64,000 nucleotides of DNA, from NCBI RefSeq assembly GCF_900103135.1, contig NZ_FNGO01000004.1, positions 98,404 to 162,403 of the forward strand, given 5' to 3'. Positions 9,617 through 17,831 of this stretch are shown piece after piece. The notes beneath the pieces are model-generated. The model was not told the origin of the DNA and made no database searches. It saw nothing but the letters and a program-made list of their open reading frames with translations. Numbering within the stretch: the first letter of the stretch is position 1; every line of letters begins with the position of its first letter. The position numbers and the translations under genes are program-made. This DNA comes from Halarsenatibacter silvermanii (GTDB lineage Bacteria > Bacillota > Halanaerobiia > Halanaerobiales > Halarsenatibacteraceae).

Positions 9617-11293
9617 TTAGAAAATCCCTGCATATAATGTACCTACCAGAAAAGTGGTTAAAAGCGCAATGAACAGACCGTATAGTATCGTAACAAGTAT
9701 GGTTTTTCTCATGACCAGACCTGCTTTTCCTACCAGCCCAACAGTTGTGATTGCTGCCACTACATTATGAACACAGAGCATATTACCGCCGGCCGCACCA
9801 GCAGTCTGTAATCCGAGTGTGGGAATGACCTCTACTCCAGCAGCCATAGCAGTCTCAAACTGAAAAGCACCGAACATTATATTGGAAACTGTATTGGAAC
9901 CGGATATAAAAGCACCAAGAGTCCCTACAAAAGGAGCTCCAAAATGCCAGGCTCCTCCAAAAATATTAGCAGTGGCAAAGGCCATTTCTTCTAACATAGT
10001 ATATTCTACTACGGGATCAGAATTCATCATAACATAGACCATGGCTACCGCAAAAAATAGAGCTATAGCTGCAGGTTTAACAGTACTCAATGTTTCCATC
10101 CAGCACTTAGAAGCTTTGCCTTTTTCCATTCCCAGCAGATAAGGAATAAACAAGGCTACCAAAATAAACGGAATTATGCCCGGATTGTAAAGAGGTGCAA
10201 CAGCTTCAGAAACATCAGTGCCCAGAATATTTTCCCAGCCTATTTCAACCCCCTGCAGGGTACCGACCAGGCCAAAAGCTTCAATTCTGGTAATCACCAG
10301 AACAGCTGCAATAATCAGGTAGGGAAGCCAGGCCTTAAAAGGTGTTACCGTAACCGTAAGTTCATCGGGATCGGGTATCTCTGCTTCAGCTTCGACTTCG
10401 TCTTCCCATTCATCCTCCCAATTTTCTTTGTCCGGATAATCCCATTCGTCTCCAGGAACTAAAAATCCACGCCGCACGGCGAATACGAAAATAGGCAGCG
10501 CTATTAATGAACCCAGCAGAGAGGGCAATTCCGGACCGATAAAATTTGCAATGAAAATCATCGGCAGTCCAAAAATCAAACCCGAAAATATTGCCAGCGG
10601 CCAAACTTTCAATCCTTTTAGCAGAGAGCCTTCAGCAATTTTAGTCATGACTCCTACTATAGCCAGGGGAATGAAAATTGCCATACTGCCATTCAATATA
10701 GCAGCATAGCCTCCTACCGATTCCAAAAATGCTCTGAAGGTTTCGATCTGTGCTCCCATGCTTTCAAGGGGAAGTTCAACCAGGCCGTCCACCACATCAA
10801 AGCCGCCCCAGATAGGAACTCCAACGGCTCCGAAGGAAACCGGAACACTGTTGCCTATTAAAGCTATTGTTGCTGCGATAAGGGGGGGATGACCCAGCGC
10901 TACCAAAAGAGGCGCAGCTACAGCAGCAGGAGTTCCAAAGCCTGCAGCCCCTTCAAAAAACGCCCCCATGAGAAATGCCAGTAAGAGAGCCTGTACCCTT
11001 CTATCAGTGGATACGGTGGCCATAGAATAAGAAATGCTGTCCACGCCGCCGCTTTCCTTTAAAAGCTGCAGAATCAAAAGAGCGCCAAAGACGATCAATA
11101 ATATTCCAAAGGCATCAATCACTCCGCCTATAGAAGCACCCATAATCCAGTTTAAAGGCATATCCCACCAGATTACTCCAATAATCACCGCGGCAATCCA
11201 GCCCAAAGGCATAGCCTTCATAGCAGGCCACATAAAGCCTATCATCAGCACACCTACAATTATTATCGGAATAGCTGCTAACAGTGCTAGCAT
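9617..11293 (-). CDS. lctP: Lactate permease (LctP family)
   Basis: Integral membrane lactate:proton symporter of the LctP family. The 558-residue protein has a dozen or more hydrophobic segments and the family signatures FLMGAFFEGAAGFGTPAAV, GNSVPVSFGAVGVP and, near the C-terminus, TLGAFISGSNTVSNIMFG. A very acidic loop around residues 290-310 (EDEWEDEVEAEAEIPDPDE) is unusual and fits a halophile. Start ATG at 11293 with GAGGAG upstream. It lies between etfA and larA, matching lctE of A. woodii. Confidence 0.95.
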   Translation of the reverse strand: MLALLAAIPIIIVGVLMIGFMWPAMKAMPLGWIAAVIIGVIWWDMPLNWIMGASIGGVIDAFGILLIVFGALLILQLLKESGGVDSISYSMATVSTDRRVQALLLAFLMGAFFEGAAGFGTPAAVAAPLLVALGHPPLIAATIALIGNSVPVSFGAVGVPIWGGFDVVDGLVELPLESMGAQIETFRAFLESVGGYAAILNGSMAIFIPLAIVGVMTKIAEGSLLKGLKVWPLAIFSGLIFGLPMIFIANFIGPELPSLLGSLIALPIFVFAVRRGFLVPGDEWDYPDKENWEDEWEDEVEAEAEIPDPDELTVTVTPFKAWLPYLIIAAVLVITRIEAFGLVGTLQGVEIGWENILGTDVSEAVAPLYNPGIIPFILVALFIPYLLGMEKGKASKCWMETLSTVKPAAIALFFAVAMVYVMMNSDPVVEYTMLEEMAFATANIFGGAWHFGAPFVGTLGAFISGSNTVSNIMFGAFQFETAMAAGVEVIPTLGLQTAGAAGGNMLCVHNVVAAITTVGLVGKAGLVMRKTILVTILYGLFIALLTTFLVGTLYAGIF

Positions 11294-11673
11294 AAATTAT
11301 CTACTCCTCTACTGATTTTATAATTCAAATAATTTAGACTTAAAGCCAGAACTACATTTTTTCTCCTCTCTCCCAAAAAGGTGACCATCTGATCGACAAT
11401 ATATGTTCTCATATTAAAAGAATAATATTGTGAACGTATTATTTATTATGAATTTTCAATTTAGATATAATTATCATAACATAATATCACCCCCGCATTT
11501 CAAATTTTGAACAGTGATAATCCCCGGCTTTGTAATAAGGATTTTGATGATTTTATCGTTTAAAAATATTTTCCGGCTAAAATTATTGTAATTGCCTATC
11601 ATATTGGATAAAACCGGGGATATTTAATCTTTTATTTTGTACAAAGAACTAATTCTATATGCCTTTTATCATA
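11294..11673. other. Intergenic region between etfA and lctP with long-spaced inverted repeat
   Basis: This 380-base A+T-rich gap contains ATCCCCGG (11520-11527) and its complement CCGGGGAT (11614-11621), 86 bases apart, which could close a large RNA loop after etfA. A half-site GACCAT at 11383 resembles one arm of the palindromic operator upstream of the dehydrogenase gene, but no full palindrome is present. I could not settle on a promoter for lctP or on an open reading frame. Confidence 0.4.
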
Positions 11674-12660
11674 TCAGGCTGATTCTTCTATCCTGTCGAT
11701 CATCTCGGGAATTACATCATATAGATCGCCGACAATCCCATAGTCACAGTGCTCAAATATGGGTGCGGATGGATCATTGTTAATCGCTATTATCGTATCC
11801 GATTCTTTCATCCCGGCCAGATGCTGGGGGGCGCCTGAAATTCCGCAGGCAATATATATTACCGGTTTTACGCGATGACCGCTGTAACCGACCTGATGTT
11901 CTTTGCCGATATAATCCTCATCAACTACATCACGTGAGGCTCCGACTTCGCCGCCCAATTTTTCGGCCAGCTCCTCCAGAAGGGAAAAGTCCTCGGGATT
12001 TTTAAGGCCCTTGCCGCCGGCCACTATGACATCTTCCTCGGTAATATTAACTTCTTTACCGGCCAATCTTTCCAGAACTTTAAGACCGTGATCTTTAGAT
12101 CTTTCTGCTTCGGCATTAATTATCTCGCCCTCGAGGCTATCATCTCTTTCGGCTTCATCGAATTCCTGATAGCGCACCGTCGCCATCTGTAGATCAGAAG
12201 TGGATTTAATGTGGGCCAGAATATTTTCACTAAATGCGGGTCTGATTTGTATAAGTCTTCCATCCTCTTCATCTATCTGCAGATCGGTGCAATCAGCAGT
12301 CAAACCTGAATCAACTGCGATCGCCAGCCTGGGAGCCAGAGATCTGCCAAAAGGTGTTGCCCCCAGAAGAATTATTTCCGGCTTTATCTCATCAATGATG
12401 TATCTCTTAAGATTATCCTTATAGGTAATTAAATTGGGCTGGGAAAGCTCTTCACCCTGGATACAATATACTCTGTCGGCCCCTCGATAAACCAGCTCAT
12501 CAGCTTCAAGTCCTTCCGGTCCCAGCACAATAGCGATCAGTTCTTCTCCCAGGTCTTCAGCCAGCTGTCTGCCTTTTTGCAAAAGTTCATAGGAGACCGG
12601 ATGAATCTCCCCTGCGTTTTGTTCAGCATATACAAGCACTCCGCTCAAATCACGACTCAT
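11674..12660 (-). CDS. etfA: Electron transfer flavoprotein alpha subunit (lactate dehydrogenase-associated)
   Basis: Alpha subunit of an Etf that carries electrons between the neighbouring FAD dehydrogenase and the cell's carriers. The N-terminal ETF domain spans residues 1-200. The C-terminal FAD-binding domain shows VAGGKGLKNPEDFSLLEELA, GASRDVVDEDYI, KEHQVGYSGHRVKP and YIACGISGAPQHLAGM. It has no N-terminal ferredoxin-like extension, unlike some clostridial Etf alpha proteins of bifurcating complexes. It begins two bases after etfB. Corresponds to lctC by position and neighbours. Confidence 0.94.
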   Translation of the reverse strand: MSRDLSGVLVYAEQNAGEIHPVSYELLQKGRQLAEDLGEELIAIVLGPEGLEADELVYRGADRVYCIQGEELSQPNLITYKDNLKRYIIDEIKPEIILLGATPFGRSLAPRLAIAVDSGLTADCTDLQIDEEDGRLIQIRPAFSENILAHIKSTSDLQMATVRYQEFDEAERDDSLEGEIINAEAERSKDHGLKVLERLAGKEVNITEEDVIVAGGKGLKNPEDFSLLEELAEKLGGEVGASRDVVDEDYIGKEHQVGYSGHRVKPVIYIACGISGAPQHLAGMKESDTIIAINNDPSAPIFEHCDYGIVGDLYDVIPEMIDRIEESA

Positions 12661-12662
12661 CG

Positions 12663-13460
12663 TTATAGCCTCCTTTTTTCGGCCAACAGTTCGATAAGTT
12701 CATCCAGGCCTTCCTGATAATCATCATCCCAAATTTTGCTATCACGGCTGGTTTCAGGTGGAACAACAATATTTTTCACCTTGGTGTAGGATCCGGAAAG
12801 ACCTACATCGTCGTCTTCGATATCCAGCTCAGCAAAATCATCAAGCCCCCAGGTTGTTATTTCAGCTTTCTTCGCCTTCATTTTATCCTGCAGAGAGGGC
12901 AGCTGTGGAGTGTTTATATCTTTGGTTACAGTGATCATACCGGGAAAATTGACCTGCTGACGGTAGCTGCTCGACCACATATCGGTACAGACTACCAGAC
13001 CCTCGTCAACAATTTCTTCTATATCCCATACAAAAGCCACATGAGGAATGTCCAAAAATTCAGCTGCCTGAGGACCTACCTGGGCAGTATCTCCATCAAC
13101 GCTCATCTCCCCGCAGATTACCAGATCAAAATCACCTATTTTTTTGACGGCCTGGGACAGGATAAATGAGGTAGCCCAGGTATCAGCTCCGGCAAAGGAA
13201 GTATCGGTCAGCAGAATACCTTCATCGGCTCCGCGGGCTATTGCTTCCTTAAGAGAATCTTCAGCGCTGGGAGGGCCCATACTGATTGCCGTAATATTAC
13301 CTCCAACTTCTTCCTTCAAATCGACAGCTGTCTGCAGAGCGTTGAGATCGAAAGGGTTAATTTGTGCAGAGGCTGAACTTCTGTCGATAACCCCTCTTTC
13401 CCGGTCAAACTTGACTTTTTCCATGTCAGGAACTTCTTTAACTAATACAATTATATCCAT
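12663..13460 (-). CDS. etfB: Electron transfer flavoprotein beta subunit
   Basis: Beta subunit of the Etf heterodimer. It shows the ETF-beta fold start MDIIVLVKEVPDMEKVKFD, AQINPFDLNALQTAVDLKE, the ARGADEGILLTD strand, GADTWATSFILSQAVKKIG, and the signature GEMSVDGDTAQVGPQAAEFL. The GADT.ATS and VDGDTAQVGP segments are like those in Etf proteins of the bifurcating/confurcating group (inference from pattern, not an alignment). It lies between the dehydrogenase and etfA genes with 30- and 2-base gaps, so the three are translated as a unit. Confidence 0.94.
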   Translation of the reverse strand: MDIIVLVKEVPDMEKVKFDRERGVIDRSSASAQINPFDLNALQTAVDLKEEVGGNITAISMGPPSAEDSLKEAIARGADEGILLTDTSFAGADTWATSFILSQAVKKIGDFDLVICGEMSVDGDTAQVGPQAAEFLDIPHVAFVWDIEEIVDEGLVVCTDMWSSSYRQQVNFPGMITVTKDINTPQLPSLQDKMKAKKAEITTWGLDDFAELDIEDDDVGLSGSYTKVKNIVVPPETSRDSKIWDDDYQEGLDELIELLAEKRRL

Positions 13461-13490
13461 CTTTTAAGCCTCCATGATTTGATTTTAAGC

Positions 13491-14906
13491 TCAGTCGATA
13501 TCGACAATCCTGTTAGGGCTGAGTACATTGTTAGGATCAAAAGCTTGTTTGAGACTTTTCATTATCTCTATCTCTCTTTCGGTATACTGCATTTTGAGCT
13601 GCTTTTTCCTCAGTGCTCCCACTCCGTGCTCCCCTGTTATTGTGCCGCCCAGATCCAGAGCTGCCTGATACATGTCATGTTTTAGCTCTTCGTAATAATC
13701 AGGTATCTCATCAACCTCTGGATCTTCCAGCATAATAAATGCATGGAGATTTCCATCGGCAGCATGAGCCATAAGCGGCATATCGGCATCATATTCCTCA
13801 GATAGCTCGTCCAATTTGTCCATTAGATCTCCAAGTTCGCTGCGGGGCACGGTTATATCCGGGCAGTCGACAACATCATCTTCAATTGCTGGCAAAAAGT
13901 GACTTCTTATTTCCAGCAGTTCTTTCTCTTCTTGAGTGGTGTCCGCCATTAAAGTGTTAATTGAATTGTGCTCCTCACATATATTCTCAATTCCAGCGGC
14001 TGATTCAAATAAATCTTCCTCTGAATCCTCGGCCAGAATGACCATCAGATCTCCGGCTCCTTCAGTGGCAGGCCACTCTTTACCCAGGTCCTCAGCAGTT
14101 GCAAGGATCTGCTCTCTTTCCACATATTCAATAGCTAGAGGTATTATACCCTCCTGAAGTATTTCTGGAACTGCTCTAAATGCATCATTTCGCTTTTCGA
14201 AAGGAATTATTAGTGTAGCACTGTAAGGTGGTTCAGGCTTTAAATCCAGAGTGACTTCGGTGACGATCCCCAGAGTTCCTTCGCTGCCGATCATAAGATG
14301 TGACAGATCATAACCAGCATTATTTTTTATCAATTTGCCATCTCTGTTGCCAAAATCCACAATTTCACCCGTGGGAAGAACCGCTTTTAATCCCCTGATC
14401 TGATCGCGCATAACACCATCTCTTACAGCTCTAACTCCCCCGGCATTCATGATGGCCATTCCACCTATTTGAGCCCCTTCATCACCAGGATGGAGAGGGA
14501 AATAAAGCTTGTCATGTTCCGAAAGCTTTTCGAGTAAGCTTTCAAGTGTGACTCCAGCATCGCAAGTGACGGTCATATTCTGTTCGTCAATCTCTATCTT
14601 TTCATTCATTCTCTCCAGTACAATAATAATACTCGGCTCATCAGGTATGGCATTGGCGGAAAGAGCAGTATTACCGCCTTTGGGCAAAACTGGTATTGAA
14701 TTCTCATTGGCATATTCCATTATTTCAGAAATTTCCTGTGCTTCACAGGGCTTGACTACCACGCAGTCCTCAGCAGGTTCAGGTGCTACCAGGCCGTAAC
14801 TTTCAATCGTCCACTCTTTGGCATAACTAAAGACTCTTTCCGCATCGGTATCAACCCACTTTTCGCCGACAATATTCATAAGATCATTCACAACTGTCTT
14901 TTCCAT
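13491..14906 (-). CDS. lctD: FAD-linked lactate/glycolate dehydrogenase (GlcD/LctD type)
   Basis: FAD-dependent 2-hydroxyacid dehydrogenase, probably oxidising D-lactate to pyruvate and passing electrons to EtfAB. The FAD_binding_4 domain (about 40-215) shows PKGGNTALSANA, HPGDEGAQIGGMAIMNAGG and GSEGTLGIVTEVTLDL. The C-terminal FAD-oxidase domain has LMAHAADGNLHAFIML and TITGEHGVGALRKKQL. HAADGNLHA differs slightly from the common HAGDGNLHP. The 471-residue length is normal. The adjacency to etfBA, permease, racemase and a FadR-type regulator is what supports lactate over glycolate. First gene of the operon, 152 bases after the palindromic operator. Confidence 0.9.
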   Translation of the reverse strand: MEKTVVNDLMNIVGEKWVDTDAERVFSYAKEWTIESYGLVAPEPAEDCVVVKPCEAQEISEIMEYANENSIPVLPKGGNTALSANAIPDEPSIIIVLERMNEKIEIDEQNMTVTCDAGVTLESLLEKLSEHDKLYFPLHPGDEGAQIGGMAIMNAGGVRAVRDGVMRDQIRGLKAVLPTGEIVDFGNRDGKLIKNNAGYDLSHLMIGSEGTLGIVTEVTLDLKPEPPYSATLIIPFEKRNDAFRAVPEILQEGIIPLAIEYVEREQILATAEDLGKEWPATEGAGDLMVILAEDSEEDLFESAAGIENICEEHNSINTLMADTTQEEKELLEIRSHFLPAIEDDVVDCPDITVPRSELGDLMDKLDELSEEYDADMPLMAHAADGNLHAFIMLEDPEVDEIPDYYEELKHDMYQAALDLGGTITGEHGVGALRKKQLKMQYTEREIEIMKSLKQAFDPNNVLSPNRIVDID

Positions 14907-15220
14907 TTGATTAAAATCCCTCCCTGAAGATTTGGTGGATAAAAATCTTTTGTTGGACTTTATAGATTTTTTTAGCTGAACAAAATAGGTGTATTCAACT
15001 TCTATTTTTAAAAACTAGCAGACAATGACCTAAAAAATCGAAAAAACCAAAGATATGATGGTCAGACCATTGCCTATAATAACGATTCAACATTCACGGT
15101 AAGAAATCCTGCTTGATTTGTAAATTATTTTTTTAATTAGACAAATTATATTTTTCACAATTTTTTTCGGCTACAAAATTTTAATTTTCATAATATTAAG
15201 CTTTAAATTCTAAATAACCT
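14907..15220. other. Regulatory intergenic region upstream of the lactate operon
   Basis: The 314-base A+T-rich stretch between the regulator gene and the dehydrogenase gene contains the palindromic operator listed separately and no coding signal I can support. The promoter boxes around the operator are not clear enough to place. Confidence 0.5.
15058..15070. promoter_or_regulatory. FadR/LldR-type palindromic operator
   Basis: ATGGTCAGACCAT is a perfect 13-bp palindrome with one central base, and fits the TGGT-N-ACCA type of site used by GntR-family FadR-subgroup lactate regulators. It lies 152 bases upstream of the dehydrogenase start and 151 bases downstream of the regulator gene's stop. 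That the adjacent regulator binds here is inference. Confidence 0.75.
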
Positions 15221-15931
15221 TCAACCTTCTATTTCCCTGCTAATTAGTTTCTCCACGTATTCGAGATGTTCTTCCATTTTTTTCATTGCGCTATCAGAGT
15301 CCCCTGCTTTTACAGCTTCAAAAATTTTCCTGTGCTGGACGGTAAATTGATTCATCGTCTCCGGCCTGGAAACCAGTGTAGTTCTTGTATGCTTGATATG
15401 AAAATCCATAGCATCCATTATCGAAGTCATTACGTAATAAAGCACGTTATTTTTCCCGGCTTCAGCAATGGTATGATGAAAGTTTTTATCCAGCTTTATG
15501 CTCTCTTCTTCAAAACCGCTCATCTCCTCCATCTCTGCGAGATAACCGGCCAGCTGTTCAAGCTCTTCCTCTGTTATTCTCTCCGAGGCAAATTTAACAC
15601 AATCGACCTCCAGTATTTTTCTCAACTCTAAAAGCTCCTGAGCTATATCATTCTCCAGCATCAAAACCAGAGAAAGAGGCTCAAGCAGATTGCGATCTGC
15701 ATCGGTTTTAATAAAAGTGCCTTCGCCAGGCCGTGATTCGATCAACCCGATCATCTCCAGGGCGCTAAAAGCTTCCCTGATGGACGCCCTGCTGACATTA
15801 AGTTCTTTTTTTAACTCTCTCTCTGAGGGAAGCTTATCACCCCGACTTAACTCCCCCCGATAAATCATCTCTCTTATTTGATTTATTACCTCTTCATAAA
15901 CTTTATTGGTTTTAATCGGTTCGAATTCCAT
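15221..15931 (-). CDS. GntR-family (FadR subgroup) regulator, probable lactate-responsive
   Basis: DNA-binding regulator with an N-terminal GntR winged helix (residues 5-75: VYEEVINQIREMIYRGEL, then KLPSERELKKELNVSRASIREA) and a C-terminal helical FCD ligand domain (about 90-230, with metal-ligand-like Asp/His residues such as LDKNFHHTIAEAGKN and HRKIFEAVKAGD). The same architecture is found in LldR/PdhR. The ATG at 15931 follows GGAGG at eight bases; a GTG five codons upstream overlaps that site and is unlikely. It precedes the lactate operon, equivalent to lctA, and follows nusB by 37 bases. Confidence 0.88.
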   Translation of the reverse strand: MEFEPIKTNKVYEEVINQIREMIYRGELSRGDKLPSERELKKELNVSRASIREAFSALEMIGLIESRPGEGTFIKTDADRNLLEPLSLVLMLENDIAQELLELRKILEVDCVKFASERITEEELEQLAGYLAEMEEMSGFEEESIKLDKNFHHTIAEAGKNNVLYYVMTSIMDAMDFHIKHTRTTLVSRPETMNQFTVQHRKIFEAVKAGDSDSAMKKMEEHLEYVEKLISREIEG

Positions 15932-15968
15932 ATAAGTTTCCTCCACTTCAGGACACAGTTCTGAAAAA

Positions 15969-16379
15969 TCAATCCCCTACCTGAGCTAAAACACCATTAA
16001 TAAATTCTGGAGATTTTTCTGAACCATACTTCTTTGCCAGCTCTACTGCTTCATCTATAGCCACAGCTTTAGGCACTTCCTCATTATGAATAATCTCACA
16101 AACTGCAATTCTAAGAATATTCCTATCGACCATAGCTATTCTTTCAAATCTCCATTCGATCAGATGCCGGGATATTTCCCTATCTATACCCTTTAAATTT
16201 TGGTTAATCCCAAAAATTATATCCAGATGATAGGCATCACGGGAAACACCTTCGGCGGAGACCGGCAGTTCCTCCAGGTCCTCAGGGAAAAGCTCTTTTT
16301 TCAGTTTCTGCTGACTTTCAAGCGCAAATAAATATTGAAGCGCGAGTTCTCTTTCCTGTCGTCTGGTAAGATTTTTCAT
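15969..16379 (-). CDS. nusB: Transcription antitermination protein NusB
   Basis: RNA-binding helical protein that joins NusE (S10) in antitermination of rRNA transcription. The 136-residue sequence starts NLTRRQERELALQYLFALE and contains the conserved MVDRNILRIAVCEI and VPKAVAIDEAVELAKKYG segments, ending in FINGVLAQV. It follows the Asp23/AmaP/DUF2273 genes, a common Firmicutes order. Confidence 0.95.
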   Translation of the reverse strand: MKNLTRRQERELALQYLFALESQQKLKKELFPEDLEELPVSAEGVSRDAYHLDIIFGINQNLKGIDREISRHLIEWRFERIAMVDRNILRIAVCEIIHNEEVPKAVAIDEAVELAKKYGSEKSPEFINGVLAQVGD

Positions 16380-16421
16380 TTTTTACTAATACACCATCCT
16401 GATACTGTTTGTTCTGCTAAA

Positions 16422-16649
16422 TTAGCCTGAGATGATCCTATTCACCAGATCTTTAATATCCCGTTTGAGATCTTCTTTGCTGGCTATCAAAAATCCGCAG
16501 GCTGTAAACACAACCAAAATTATTGTGCGTAAAACCCCAAAAGATAGCAGCATAATTGCTATTAAAAGTCCTGCTAATGCTCCCAATAACTCTCTCATAT
16601 TTTCAGAGATGAGTTCTTTTATTTTATACTTAAAACTTTCCTCATCCAT
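16422..16649 (-). CDS. DUF2273 small membrane protein
   Basis: A 75-residue protein with two adjacent hydrophobic stretches (about residues 20-55, ELLGALAGLLIAIMLLSFGV and LRTIILVVFTACGFLIA) and a basic amphipathic C-terminus. Size, pattern and position right after amaP match the DUF2273 family, which accompanies Asp23 proteins in Firmicutes. No enzymatic role is known; a membrane role with AmaP/Asp23 is inferred from the recurring gene order. Confidence 0.8.
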   Translation of the reverse strand: MDEESFKYKIKELISENMRELLGALAGLLIAIMLLSFGVLRTIILVVFTACGFLIASKEDLKRDIKDLVNRIISG

Positions 16650-16690
16650 GCCAGCTATCCCTCCCGAGCCTTATGCATTCAAGCTATTGC

Positions 16691-17389
16691 TCAGCCAAAA
16701 AAGCCAGATCCTTCGCTCTCTTCTTCTATTTCTTCTTCATCGCCTGCATCCGAATCCTCGGCTTGATTTTCAAGATCTTTATCTTCAATATTTGTTTTAT
16801 CCTCATCCTCTCTCTCCTCGGAAGAGAGCTCTTCTGTCGAAGAACTTTCTTCCCGGGGATGATATTCCTCCATCTCCTCTTCAGTTTCAACGTTTTCGAT
16901 CATCACTTCAACTGAAATAACTTCCGCACCGGTTATATTCCTGAGACGATTTTTGATATTTCTCTGCAGCCGCGAAGTCAGAGAGGGAATATCTCCCTTT
17001 TCTGTTACAGAAATAGACAGGCGGGCATAAAGTCCGTCCGGTTTTGAATTCACCTCAGAATCCTTTATATCAACATTATCTTCATCGCCGGCAACCTCTC
17101 TGATTATCTTATTCATAGCCTTGAGAGATATACTCACTTCCCCTTCTTCAGAGGAACTTATAAGTGCTGTCCCGGCTCCCTTTTTGAAAAAAGGATATAT
17201 TGACCAGGCTGCCAGGACAAAAATCACTGAAAATGAAATGCCTGCACTCAAACTTCCATACAGCATCTCCTGCAGCTGAGCTAAAAGCTCTTCTCCAGTT
17301 ACGGCAAAGCTGAATAAAGCCAGGATGAGGGACAAAACCATTAGTGCGGCCAGAAGCAAAATAAGTATGATCTTATTGACAAAATTCAT
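16691..17389 (-). CDS. amaP: Alkaline-shock membrane anchor protein AmaP
   Basis: Anchors Asp23-like proteins to the membrane in Staphylococcus. Two transmembrane helices lie near residues 5-28 and 45-70 (ILILLLAALMVLSLILALFS and FSVIFVLAAWSIYPF). They are followed by a conserved VSISLKAMNKIIREVAGD segment and a cytoplasmic domain. The last 60 residues are almost entirely acidic (Glu/Asp/Ser), longer than in most AmaP proteins. The start overlaps the Asp23 gene stop by four bases (ATGA). Confidence 0.85.
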   Translation of the reverse strand: MNFVNKIILILLLAALMVLSLILALFSFAVTGEELLAQLQEMLYGSLSAGISFSVIFVLAAWSIYPFFKKGAGTALISSSEEGEVSISLKAMNKIIREVAGDEDNVDIKDSEVNSKPDGLYARLSISVTEKGDIPSLTSRLQRNIKNRLRNITGAEVISVEVMIENVETEEEMEEYHPREESSSTEELSSEEREDEDKTNIEDKDLENQAEDSDAGDEEEIEEESEGSGFFG

Positions 17390-17778
17390 TCCTCTCCCTC
17401 CTCCAACTCCTGTTCTTCAGCAGAAAATTCGACCCCCTGAACATGAACATCGATGTTTATTACCTCCAGGCCCGTCATCCCCTCTACTGATTGTTTAACA
17501 TTATCCTGTATCTGCCAGGCGACCTCGGGAATAGAAGTTCCATATTTGACGACGATATAAAGGCTTATATCCACCATATCATCATCTATCTCTATTTTTA
17601 CTCCCCGGGAAAGATCCTTTTTGCCGAGCATATTTTTCAGACTTCCGGCAAAACCACCGCTCATAGAATATATGCCATCAACTTTTACAGCCGACATACC
17701 TGCTATAATTCCCACAACTTCATCAGCTATATGCAGCTCACCGATCTCCTCAGATACTTCTATACCTTCATCTACCAT
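17386..17778 (-). CDS. Asp23/Gls24 family envelope-stress protein
   Basis: About 130 residues matching the Asp23/Gls24 family: GELHIADEVVGIIAGMSAVK, then VDGIYSMSGGF, and VDISLYIVVKYGTSIPEVAW, ending in VQGVEF and an acidic tail. Family members are linked to cell-envelope homeostasis and alkaline shock, which fits an alkaliphilic or halophilic lifestyle (inference). The ATG at 17778 follows GAGGTG at six bases; a GTG three codons earlier overlaps that site. Confidence 0.9.
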   Translation of the reverse strand: MVDEGIEVSEEIGELHIADEVVGIIAGMSAVKVDGIYSMSGGFAGSLKNMLGKKDLSRGVKIEIDDDMVDISLYIVVKYGTSIPEVAWQIQDNVKQSVEGMTGLEVINIDVHVQGVEFSAEEQELEEGEE

Positions 17779-17831
17779 GAAGCTCACCTCTCGCTTTTCC
17801 CGGTCTTTATATCATTCAAACCGAGAGATAA

